Below, piece by piece: positions 28,035-35,964 of a stretch of 64,000 nt of DNA (within the stretch, counting starts at the first letter, position 1; each line of letters opens with the position of its first letter). This stretch comes from Rhizobium sp. NXC24 (GTDB taxonomy: Bacteria; Pseudomonadota; Alphaproteobacteria; Rhizobiales; Rhizobiaceae). The position numbers and the translations under genes were made by a program. The stretch covers positions 3,262,501 to 3,326,500 of the forward strand of contig NZ_CP024311.1 of the NCBI RefSeq assembly GCF_002944315.1, given 5' to 3'. The notes beneath the pieces are model-generated. The model made no database searches. It was not told where the DNA came from and saw only the letters and a program-made list of their open reading frames with translations.

Positions 28035-29891
28035 ATGAGCCCGACCTCGCTCCATTCATCCTTTAATTTTTCCACCGGCCCGGCGGCCGCCGCAACCAAT
28101 CCCGCCCTCGGCGATCTGCCCGCCTGGAAGCTCAGCGACCTCTATCCGTCCGCCACCTCCACCGCCTTTGTCAGTGATATGGAAAAGGCCGGAAAGGCGG
28201 CGATCGCGTTTGAGGAAAAGTGGAAAGGCAAACTTGCGGACGCTGCCACCAAGACCGGTGACGCCGGCATCGGTGCAGCGCTGAAGGACTATGAAGCCCT
28301 GGACGATATCATGGGCCGCCTCGGCTCCTTCGCCGGCCTTACCTATTTCTCCAACACCAGCGATCCGGCCAACGGCAAGCTCTACGGCGACGTGCAGGCG
28401 CGGCTGACCGACTATTCCGCCCATCTGCTGTTCTTTCCGCTGGAACTCAATCGCATCGACGATGCCGTGATGGACGCCTGCATGGCAAACGACCCAGCCG
28501 CCGGCCATTACCGTCCCTGGATCGTCGACCTGCGCAAGGACAAGCCCTACCAGCTCGAGGACAAGCTGGAGCAGCTATTCCTGGAAAAATCCATGACCAG
28601 CGCCGCCGCCTTCAATCGCCTGTTCGACGAGACCATGGCGGAGTTGCGCTTCGAGGTGGACGGCGAGAAGCTGCCGCTGGAAGTCACGTTGAACATGCTT
28701 CAGGAGAAAGACCCCGAGCTGCGCCGCAAGGCGGCAATGGCGCTCGCCGAGACCTTCAAGGCCAATTTGCGCGTCTTCACGCTGATCACCAATACGCTTG
28801 CCAAGGATAAGGACATCGCCGACCGCTGGCGCGGTTTCGAGGATATCGCCGACAGCCGACATCTGGCCAACCGCGTCGAGCGCGAGGTGGTCGATGCATT
28901 GGCCGCCGCCGTGCGCGACGCCTATCCTCGCCTGTCGCATCGCTATTATCAGATGAAGGCGAAGTGGCTCGGCATGGAACAGATGAATTTCTGGGACCGC
29001 AACGCGCCGCTGCCCGAGACCTCCAACGCGCTGATCCCCTGGACCGAGGCGAAGCAGACCGTTCTCTCCGCCTATGGCGATTTCGCACCGGAAATGGCTG
29101 ATATCGCCAAGCGTTTCTTCGATGAGGAATGGATCGATGCGCCGGTGCGTCCCGGCAAGGCGCCGGGCGCCTTCGCGCATCCGACCGTTCCTTCCGCACA
29201 TCCCTATGTGCTCGTCAACTATATGGGCAAGCCGCGCGATGTCATGACGCTGGCGCACGAGCTCGGCCATGGCGTGCATCAGGTGCTTGCCGGCGGCCAA
29301 GGCGCGCTGATGTGCCAGACGCCGCTGACCTTGGCCGAAACCGCCTCAGTCTTCGGCGAAATGTTGACCTTCCGCGCCTTGCTCGACAAGACCACCGACA
29401 AGCGCGAGCGCAAGGCGATGCTCGCGCAGAAAGTCGAGGACATGATCAATACGGTCGTCCGCCAGATCGCCTTCTACGAATTCGAACGTAAGGTTCACAC
29501 CGCGCGCAAGAACGGCGAGCTGACTTCAGACGATATCGGCGAGCTGTGGCTCTCCGTCCAGTCGGAAAGCCTCGGGCCGGCGATCAAGATCTCAGAGGGC
29601 TACGAGACCTATTGGGCCTATATCCCCCACTTCATCCACTCGCCTTTCTACGTCTATGCCTATGCCTTCGGGGACTGCCTGGTGAATTCGCTCTATGCCG
29701 TCTATCAGAATGCCGAAGAGGGCTTCCAGGCGAAATATTTCGAGCTGCTGAAGGCCGGCGGCACCAAGCATCATTCCGAACTCCTGAAACCCTTCGGCCT
29801 CGACGCCACCGATCCGTCGTTCTGGAGCAAGGGACTGTCGATGATCGAAGGGCTCATCGATGAGCTGGAGGCGCTTGATAAGAGTGCTTGA
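28035..29891 (+). CDS. pepF: M3 family oligoendopeptidase (PepF type)
   Basis: A 618-residue zinc metallopeptidase of family M3, which degrades short peptides in the cytoplasm. The zinc-binding HELGH motif is in TLAHELGHGVHQ, and the downstream ETASVFGEM supplies the third ligand Glu. The N-terminal half carries the long helical region typical of PepF. An AGAGGAA ribosome site lies 8 bases before the ATG. The TGA overlaps the ATG of pabB, which ties peptide turnover and 4-aminobenzoate genes into one transcript. Confidence 0.93.
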   Translation: MSPTSLHSSFNFSTGPAAAATNPALGDLPAWKLSDLYPSATSTAFVSDMEKAGKAAIAFEEKWKGKLADAATKTGDAGIGAALKDYEALDDIMGRLGSFAGLTYFSNTSDPANGKLYGDVQARLTDYSAHLLFFPLELNRIDDAVMDACMANDPAAGHYRPWIVDLRKDKPYQLEDKLEQLFLEKSMTSAAAFNRLFDETMAELRFEVDGEKLPLEVTLNMLQEKDPELRRKAAMALAETFKANLRVFTLITNTLAKDKDIADRWRGFEDIADSRHLANRVEREVVDALAAAVRDAYPRLSHRYYQMKAKWLGMEQMNFWDRNAPLPETSNALIPWTEAKQTVLSAYGDFAPEMADIAKRFFDEEWIDAPVRPGKAPGAFAHPTVPSAHPYVLVNYMGKPRDVMTLAHELGHGVHQVLAGGQGALMCQTPLTLAETASVFGEMLTFRALLDKTTDKRERKAMLAQKVEDMINTVVRQIAFYEFERKVHTARKNGELTSDDIGELWLSVQSESLGPAIKISEGYETYWAYIPHFIHSPFYVYAYAFGDCLVNSLYAVYQNAEEGFQAKYFELLKAGGTKHHSELLKPFGLDATDPSFWSKGLSMIEGLIDELEALDKSA

Positions 29892-31075
29892 TGCACACTG
29901 ATAAAGAATCGCACGTGGCCGATACGCAACCCTACGTCCTCTTCCGGGACGACAGCACAGGACAGGTGATGCTCTTCGCCGAACCGGCGGAGATCATCAC
30001 AGCTCGAACACGTGCGGAATTCTTCAACGCCCTTGATCGGGTGCAAAAGGCAAGGGCCGGGGGAAAGTGGCTGGCGGGCTATATGGCCTATGAGGCCGGT
30101 CACCTCTTCGAGGAAAAGCTTGCGCCTTTCGCTGAAGAAAACCGCGAGACGCCGCTGCTCTCTTTCGGCGTTTTCGACGCTCCGGCGGCGGATGGCCATG
30201 CCCTCGCCCAGCCGTTGCAACGCCTTGAAAACGAGGCGTTTCTGACCGACGCCACAGCCGGGTGGGACTTCCCTATATATAAAGAGAGATTCGACCGGCT
30301 GCATTGGCATTTGCGCCGGGGCGATTGCTACCAGGCAAACCTGACCATGCCCATCACGGCCCGTTGGAATGGCGACGCCCGCGCCGCCTTCTGGTCGCTG
30401 ATCGAGCTTCAGCCGGTAAAATATGGCGCGCTGGTCGATCTCGGCGGCCCGATCATCCTGTCGCGCTCGCCCGAACTCTTCTTCCGGACCGACGACGACG
30501 GCTGGATCGAGACGCATCCGATGAAGGGCACAGCCAAGCGCGGCGCCGACGCCGTCGAGGATGCCGAGATCATCGACGCCATGCTGGCCGACGAGAAGAC
30601 GCAGGCCGAGAACCGCATGATCGTCGACCTCCTGCGCAACGACATCTCACGCATCACCGAAGTCGGCACGCTCGACGTGCCGAAACTCTTCGAGATCGAG
30701 ACCTATCCGACTGTGCATCAGATGGTCAGCCATGTGCAGGCGAAGCTACTCCCTAACATGACCATTCGCGATATCTTCGCAGCGCTCTTCCCCTGCGGCT
30801 CGATCACCGGCGCGCCGAAAATGCGGGCGATGGAAATTCTGCACGAACTCGAAGATGGCCCGCGCGACGCCTATTGCGGGGCGATCGGCATGATTTCACC
30901 ATCCGGCGCCATGCGCTTTTCCGTGGCGATCCGCACCATCACGCTGTTCGATGACGGCCGTGCCGTCTTCAATGTCGGCGGCGGCATCGTTTTCGATTCG
31001 ACGGCGGAGGCGGAATATGAAGAATGCCTGTTGAAGGCGCGCTTCGCCGTGGGGGATCGATGGATCAAGCGCTAG
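29891..31075 (+). CDS. pabB: aminodeoxychorismate synthase component I
   Basis: A 394-residue chorismate-binding enzyme that converts chorismate and ammonia into 4-amino-4-deoxychorismate for folate synthesis. Diagnostic blocks are SRSPELFFR, HPMKGTAKRG, NRMIVDLLRND, TVHQMVSHV, FPCGSITGAPK and the C-terminal GGGIVFDS. The Lys in MKGTAKRG is characteristic of PabB over anthranilate synthase. ATG at 29891 overlaps the pepF stop (TGATG). A short poorly conserved N-terminus is normal for this shorter rhizobial type. The amidotransferase partner PabA is not in the window. Confidence 0.92.
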   Translation: MHTDKESHVADTQPYVLFRDDSTGQVMLFAEPAEIITARTRAEFFNALDRVQKARAGGKWLAGYMAYEAGHLFEEKLAPFAEENRETPLLSFGVFDAPAADGHALAQPLQRLENEAFLTDATAGWDFPIYKERFDRLHWHLRRGDCYQANLTMPITARWNGDARAAFWSLIELQPVKYGALVDLGGPIILSRSPELFFRTDDDGWIETHPMKGTAKRGADAVEDAEIIDAMLADEKTQAENRMIVDLLRNDISRITEVGTLDVPKLFEIETYPTVHQMVSHVQAKLLPNMTIRDIFAALFPCGSITGAPKMRAMEILHELEDGPRDAYCGAIGMISPSGAMRFSVAIRTITLFDDGRAVFNVGGGIVFDSTAEAEYEECLLKARFAVGDRWIKR

Positions 31076-31701
31076 AGGATTTTTCGCTGATCGAGACGTT
31101 GCGCTACGAGCCGCAGACGGGCTTCGTGCGCCTGCGCCTCCATCTTGCCCGACTGCAACGGTCCGCCCGCCGATTGGGTTTTCCCGCGCCGAAGGATGCG
31201 CTGGCGAAACTCGATGCTGCCGTTGCGGATGCGAACGCTCCATTGCGGGTGCGCCTGACATTCGATCGCACCGGGCAGACGGACGTTACGACTGCCGCCT
31301 TCACGCCCCTTGCTCCCGATACCGTCTGGCGCGTCCGCATTGCCAAAACCCGTCTTGATTCTGCCGACAAGCTGCTGCGCATCAAAACCACCCTTCGGTC
31401 CGTCTATGAGGCTGCCCGCGCCGAATATTCGTCGGCAGAGGCGGACGAAGTGCTGTTGCTCAATGAAAAGGACGAGGTCTGCGAGGGCACCATTACCTCG
31501 ATCTTCCTCGACGAGGGTTCCGGACCGTTGCGAACGCCGCCGATCTCTTCCGGCCTGCTCGCCGGCGTGTTGCGCACCGAACTCATCTGCCAGCGCAAAG
31601 CCCGAGTCGGTCGGATAAGGCTGGACGATCTGGAAAAAGGTGCGCTTTATGTCGGGAACTCCCTGCGCGGGCTGATCCGCGCACAACTCATATGGAATTG
31701 A
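31060..31701 (+). CDS. aminotransferase class IV protein (4-amino-4-deoxychorismate lyase-like)
   Basis: A 213-residue fold-type IV PLP enzyme, most likely the PabC step that releases pyruvate and gives 4-aminobenzoate. The PLP lysine is in RIKTTLR, followed by DEVLLLNEKDEVCEGTITSIF with the conserved Glu, and LLAGVLRTEL. It overlaps the end of pabB by 16 bases, which supports a joint function. It is shorter than most PabC proteins (about 270). A branched-chain aminotransferase-like role is less likely given its context. Confidence 0.85.
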   Translation: MDQALEDFSLIETLRYEPQTGFVRLRLHLARLQRSARRLGFPAPKDALAKLDAAVADANAPLRVRLTFDRTGQTDVTTAAFTPLAPDTVWRVRIAKTRLDSADKLLRIKTTLRSVYEAARAEYSSAEADEVLLLNEKDEVCEGTITSIFLDEGSGPLRTPPISSGLLAGVLRTELICQRKARVGRIRLDDLEKGALYVGNSLRGLIRAQLIWN

Positions 31702-31705
31702 CGCA

Positions 31706-31990
31706 ATGTTCATCCTCTCGCTGACCTATCTCAAGGGCAATGACGAAGCCGACAAGCACATGGAGCCGCATATGGCCTGGGTGAAGGAAGGCTATGCGAA
31801 GGGCTGGTTTCTCGCGTCCGGCCGCAAGGTGCCGCGCACTGGCGGTATCATCTTTGCCCGCGGCGATCGCGCCGAACTGGAAGCCTATGTCGCAACCGAT
31901 CCCTTCACCATCCACGGCGTTGCCGCCTATGACGTCGCGGAAATCGCCCTAACGACCGTCAGGGAAGGATTGGAGGCCCTGAAGGTCTGA
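31706..31990 (+). CDS. YciI family protein
   Basis: A 94-residue ferredoxin-like alpha/beta protein of the YciI family. The conserved His-Asp type pair is suggested by MEPHMAWVKEGYAKGWFLASG and the DPFTIHGVAAYDV end block. Members are proposed enzymes with an unproven reaction. It follows the pabC-like gene by four bases and probably shares its transcript. Confidence 0.88.
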   Translation: MFILSLTYLKGNDEADKHMEPHMAWVKEGYAKGWFLASGRKVPRTGGIIFARGDRAELEAYVATDPFTIHGVAAYDVAEIALTTVREGLEALKV

Positions 31991-32013
31991 TTTGAAACGG
32001 GAAGGGTTCGCCC

Positions 32014-32400
32014 ATGCTGTCCGTCGCCGCGATGGATGATTTCAGTCGACATCTGAAAGAATTGGAAGAACGGCTTTTCGATCCGGCGATGCGCACATCG
32101 AAACAGGCGTTGGCGGACCTGTTGTCTGCCGAGTTTCGCGAGATCGGCAGTTCGGGCGCTCTCTATACGTTCCACGACATCGTCGATCGGCTTGTCGAGG
32201 GTGAGCCCGACGGTATTTGGCAAACGCTGACCGACTTCGAATTGAAGATGCTCTCCGGTACGCTCGCGCTGGCGACCTATCGTGCGGCTCGCCGTTATCC
32301 GGATGGTCGTGAGGTCAGAACGCTTCGCAGCTCGATCTGGCGGCTGGAGGCGAAGGAGCGCTGGCGAATGCTCTTCCATCAGGGAACGCTGACGCAGTAA
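32014..32400 (+). CDS. DUF4440/SnoaL-like protein
   Basis: A 128-residue protein with the cone-shaped nuclear-transport-factor-2-like fold as judged from its pattern: ELEERLFDPAMRTSKQALADLL, then LSAEFREIGSSG, and SSIWRLEAKERWRMLFHQGT at the end. This matches DUF4440. No catalytic residues can be assigned. A GGAAGGG ribosome site is upstream of the ATG at 32014; MDDFSR at 32032 is an alternative start. It lies 9 bases before the DUF3445 gene. Confidence 0.75.
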   Translation: MLSVAAMDDFSRHLKELEERLFDPAMRTSKQALADLLSAEFREIGSSGALYTFHDIVDRLVEGEPDGIWQTLTDFELKMLSGTLALATYRAARRYPDGREVRTLRSSIWRLEAKERWRMLFHQGTLTQ

Positions 32401-32409
32401 GCTCCATCC

Positions 32410-33315
32410 ATGACCTTGTTGACCTACACACCCTATGACGGCTCCACAAAACCCTTCACGATCGGCCTGATGCCGCTCGATCCGGCACGATGGATCGAGC
32501 CGGACGCCGATCTCGGGCGCTATCTCGATGAAAAGCAAAGGCTTCTTTACGACCGCCGCAATGATGTTTTCGTTTCCGAAGCCGGTTCGAAACATGCGCA
32601 GCGGGAATGTCTTGACCTCCTGACGACCTATCTTTGCGAACAGCATCCGGCAATCTATCGCCGCGACGGCGATACCATCTCCGCCGCCGGTCACTCGATC
32701 GATCTTGCCGATCCCGGCCTGCCGCCGCTCCTGAAGGCCGGTTCGCTCGTTGCCGACGATCTCGTCATCATGCGGCGCAAGGAGAATGGCTGGCATCTCG
32801 TCGCCGGCCATGTCGCCTTCCCCTCCTCCTGGTCGCTTCAGGAAAAATTCGGCCGGCCGATGCAGGCGATTCATGGAGACGTGCCCGGCTTTGGCGAGGG
32901 CACCCGCAATGCTGTCCTCATCAACCGCATCTTCGACAATCTGCAGGTGGCGCAGCCTGTCGAGCGGATGAACTGGTCGGTGAGCACGACGAAGGAGCTG
33001 TCTCTCCGGACGTCGAAGCATAGCCGTCCGCCGGCCGCCACGCCTCCCACGCTTGAGACCCGCTTCGCCCGCGTCGAGCGCCAGACGCTGCGCAAGCTGC
33101 CGGTATCGGGCGATATCCTCTTTACCATCCGCGTTTATGTCGACCCGATCGCCGCGATCGCGAACCATCCCAAAGCTTCGGAACTGGCATTGAGTTTTGC
33201 CGCGCAATTGGATGCTTTGGATGAGCAGCAGACGGCCTATAAGGGCCTCACGCACCAGAAAAGCGAGCTGGCGAGACAATTGCGAGCGCTTGCGGACGTT
33301 GCTTCACCGGCTTGA
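32410..33315 (+). CDS. DUF3445 protein (heme-dependent oxidative N-demethylase family)
   Basis: A 301-residue protein matching DUF3445, to which heme-dependent oxidative N-demethylases belong. Recognised blocks are the LMPLDPARWIEPD start, DDLVIMRRKENGWHLVAGHVAFPSSW, KFGRPMQAIHGDVPGF and RIFDNL. The His residues in the GWHLVAGHV and IHGDVPG blocks are candidate heme or proximal ligands. The substrate is not known for most members. The upstream DUF4440-like gene, 9 bases away, may be its partner. Confidence 0.82.
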   Translation: MTLLTYTPYDGSTKPFTIGLMPLDPARWIEPDADLGRYLDEKQRLLYDRRNDVFVSEAGSKHAQRECLDLLTTYLCEQHPAIYRRDGDTISAAGHSIDLADPGLPPLLKAGSLVADDLVIMRRKENGWHLVAGHVAFPSSWSLQEKFGRPMQAIHGDVPGFGEGTRNAVLINRIFDNLQVAQPVERMNWSVSTTKELSLRTSKHSRPPAATPPTLETRFARVERQTLRKLPVSGDILFTIRVYVDPIAAIANHPKASELALSFAAQLDALDEQQTAYKGLTHQKSELARQLRALADVASPA

Positions 33316-33451
33316 CATTTGCCCGATAAGCCGGGACGGCTCTTTATTGTGACATCAATTTATGGTTAGAGCCGTTCACCTCGCATTTTCGCGCACATAT
33401 TGATTGAATTTCACAGGCCGAACGGCGTCCTGCCCTTCGAAGGAGACAAGA

Positions 33452-34903
33452 ATGACGGAACAGAACTATCCGGTATATGCCGAAATTACCGGTCCGATCG
33501 TAATGATCGGCTTTGGCTCCATCGGCCGCGGCACCTTGCCCCTGATCGAACGCCATTTCAAATTCGACAAAAGCCGGATGGTCGTCATCGACCCGCAATT
33601 GGACGCCGACCACAAGGCGATCCTGGAAAAGCATGGCGTCCGCTATATCGAGGAATATGTCACCAAGGACAATTACAAGGACCTCTTGAAGCCCCTCCTG
33701 ACGGAAGGCGGCGGCCAGGGCTTCTGCGTCAACCTCTCGGTCGACACCTCTTCGCTCGACCTGATCAAGCTGTGCCGCAAGCTCGACGTGCTCTATGTCG
33801 ATACCGTCGTCGAGCCCTGGCTCGGCTTCTATTTCGACAAGAACATGAAAAACGCCGACCGCACCAACTACGCGCTGCGTGAAACCGTGCGCAAAGAAAA
33901 GGCAAAGAACCCCGGTGGTGCGACGGCTGTTTCCACCTGCGGCGCAAACCCGGGCATGGTTTCCTGGTTCGTCAAGCAGGCGCTCGTCAATCTCGCCAAC
34001 GATATCGGCATCAAGTTCGACGAGCCGGATCAGCATGACCGCGAAGGCTGGGCAAAGCTGATGAAGAAGGTCGGCGTCAAGGGCATCCACATCGCCGAGC
34101 GTGACACTCAGCGCACCAAGCATCCGAAGCCGCTGAACGTATTCTGGAACACCTGGTCCGTCGAAGGCTTCATCTCCGAAGGCATGCAGCCGGCTGAACT
34201 CGGCTGGGGCACCCATGAAGCGTGGATGCCGAAGAACGCCAAGAAGCACAAGAAGGGCTGCCAGGCCGCCATCTATCTCGAGCAGCCGGGCGCCAACACC
34301 CGCGTTCGTACCTGGTGCCCGACCCCCGGCCCGCAATACGGCTTCCTCGTCACGCACAATGAGTCAATCTCGATCGCCGATTTCTTCACGGTCCGCGACA
34401 AGGATGGCGACGTCACCTTCCGCCCAACCTGCCACTACGCCTATCATCCGGCCAACGACGCCGTGCTGTCGCTGCACGAAATGTTCGGCAACGGCGGCAC
34501 GGCGCAGCCGGTCCATCACGTTCTGGACGAGGACGAGCTTGAGGACGGCATCGACGAACTCGGCGTGCTGCTCTATGGCCACGACAAGAACGCCTATTGG
34601 TACGGTTCGCGTCTGTCGCTCGAAGAGACCCGCCGCATCGCTCCTTACCAGAATGCAACCGGCCTGCAGGTAACCTCCGCCGTGCTCGCCGGCATGGTCT
34701 GGGCCCTGGAAAATCCGACCGCCGGCATCGTCGAAGCTGACGAGATCGACTACAAGCGCTGCCTCGAAGTGCAGTTGCCGTATCTCGGTCCGGTTGAAGG
34801 CCACTACACCGACTGGACTCCGCTTGACGGCCGTCCGGGCCTGTTCCCTGAAGACATCGACACCAAGGATCCTTGGCAGTTCAAGAACATCCTGGTTCGC
34901 TGA
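33452..34903 (+). CDS. hss: homospermidine synthase
   Basis: A 483-residue homospermidine synthase, an NAD-dependent enzyme of the saccharopine-dehydrogenase-like group that joins two putrescines (or putrescine and spermidine) to give sym-homospermidine, a main polyamine of rhizobia. The N-terminal Rossmann motif VMIGFGSIGRGTLP (about 17-30) and blocks STCGANPGMVSWF, FWNTWSVEGF and NGGTAQPVHHVL are characteristic. ATG at 33452 follows AAGGAGA. It is monocistronic, ending in a strong terminator. Confidence 0.96.
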   Translation: MTEQNYPVYAEITGPIVMIGFGSIGRGTLPLIERHFKFDKSRMVVIDPQLDADHKAILEKHGVRYIEEYVTKDNYKDLLKPLLTEGGGQGFCVNLSVDTSSLDLIKLCRKLDVLYVDTVVEPWLGFYFDKNMKNADRTNYALRETVRKEKAKNPGGATAVSTCGANPGMVSWFVKQALVNLANDIGIKFDEPDQHDREGWAKLMKKVGVKGIHIAERDTQRTKHPKPLNVFWNTWSVEGFISEGMQPAELGWGTHEAWMPKNAKKHKKGCQAAIYLEQPGANTRVRTWCPTPGPQYGFLVTHNESISIADFFTVRDKDGDVTFRPTCHYAYHPANDAVLSLHEMFGNGGTAQPVHHVLDEDELEDGIDELGVLLYGHDKNAYWYGSRLSLEETRRIAPYQNATGLQVTSAVLAGMVWALENPTAGIVEADEIDYKRCLEVQLPYLGPVEGHYTDWTPLDGRPGLFPEDIDTKDPWQFKNILVR

Positions 34904-34934
34904 TCGACGGATCATCCGAACAGTCAGAAATTCA

Positions 34935-34964
34935 AATGCCCGCACTGGTCGTGCGGGCATTTTT
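34935..34964 (+). terminator. terminator of hss
   Basis: AATGCCCGCAC (34935-34945) pairs perfectly over 11 bases with GTGCGGGCATT (34951-34961), followed by a T run. It lies 31 bases after the hss stop. Confidence 0.92.
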
Positions 34965-35085
34965 GTTACGCTCGCCGGATAAATCGACCTGACGGGTTCT
35001 GAAGCCTTGCTTTCAACAGATGGCCACGGCATGGTTTCCCGCAACCAACATGACATTAGTCCGCCTTCAATCGCGGGAGACATTT

Positions 35086-35460
35086 ATGAAGATCAGAACC
35101 AGCATTGCCCTTCTCGCCGCCGCAGCAGCCTTGTCCGCCTGCGTCGATTTCGGCGGATCGAGGCCTCCGCCGGCCATGCGCGCCAGCGTCCAGCCGCAGA
35201 CAGGGGTAGAAGGCAACTGGAGCGATGCAAACGGCCTCATTTCGACCTTCCAGGCCGGCACATTCACGACCCACACCACCGACAGCAATTCGGTTCTGGC
35301 CTCCGGCACCTATACCAGCGTTTCTCCCAGCCTGATCGAGATCAACATGACCTCGCTGGTGCGAAAGACTCAGTCCAAGATCAACTGCGCCATGATCAGC
35401 CCCGCCCAGCTCAATTGCACGTCCGATGCCGGGAAACAGTTTTCCCTCAATCGCCGATAG
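35086..35460 (+). CDS. omp10: outer-membrane lipoprotein Omp10 family
   Basis: A 124-residue lipoprotein resembling Brucella Omp10. The signal ends in the lipobox LSAC with Cys19, followed by a short Pro-rich stretch and a compact beta-rich domain: EGNWSDANGLISTFQAG, then TSVSPSLIEINM and the C-terminal INCAMISPAQLNCTS with two cysteines. In Brucella it is surface-exposed and immunogenic; molecular function is unknown. Start at 35086 is fixed by the signal peptide. Confidence 0.85.
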   Translation: MKIRTSIALLAAAAALSACVDFGGSRPPPAMRASVQPQTGVEGNWSDANGLISTFQAGTFTTHTTDSNSVLASGTYTSVSPSLIEINMTSLVRKTQSKINCAMISPAQLNCTSDAGKQFSLNRR

Positions 35461-35494
35461 GGCTGAAACGGGCGCCGCGGACGGATAGATCGCC

Positions 35495-35815
35495 ATGCGC
35501 AGATTGGTGCTCTATCTCGTTTTGGTCGCCGCATTGCCGGTCGCTATCCTGGCGGCGGCTTTGCCTGCCAACAGCTATAAGGCACAAGGCATCGCGGCGC
35601 TCGATTGTGACGGACCGATAAGCGTCTTCATCATCGCCCTGCCTGCTTTACTGATCTATGGCGCCGGCACGATCCTGCTTTACCGCGATGGCAGCCGGCG
35701 CTTTCATCGCATCGCGGCACTTTGCTGCCTGCTTCTCACCCTTGCCATCGGCTGGAATGTCCTCGCCGCCCTGCGGGAATCCTATGGCGATGCCTCCATT
35801 GAGGCTTGCGCCTGA
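35495..35815 (+). CDS. small inner-membrane protein of unknown function
   Basis: A 106-residue hydrophobic protein with three likely membrane segments (residues ~4-24, ~43-63 and ~74-92). The stretch between the first two contains a single Cys (ALDCDGP) and would face the periplasm. I do not recognise a family. It starts 34 bases after the omp10-like gene and is probably co-transcribed with it. Confidence 0.65.
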   Translation: MRRLVLYLVLVAALPVAILAAALPANSYKAQGIAALDCDGPISVFIIALPALLIYGAGTILLYRDGSRRFHRIAALCCLLLTLAIGWNVLAALRESYGDASIEACA

Positions 35816-35964
35816 TACAGCGGCTTCTTTTCCGTTGATTTGCAAAATCCTAATAAAGCCAACAGCTTTTGCTTGCGCTCTTTTCGCCGGGATGGAAAGA
35901 TTCGGCCCGGGGGTACCGCTACGGGACATGGCGGGCCGGATATGGTGAGTAACAGGAGAGAGAG

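Noticed and set aside
31927..33279. A 450-codon minus-strand frame
   Set aside because: Antisense to YciI, DUF4440-like and DUF3445 genes, with no recognisable domain.
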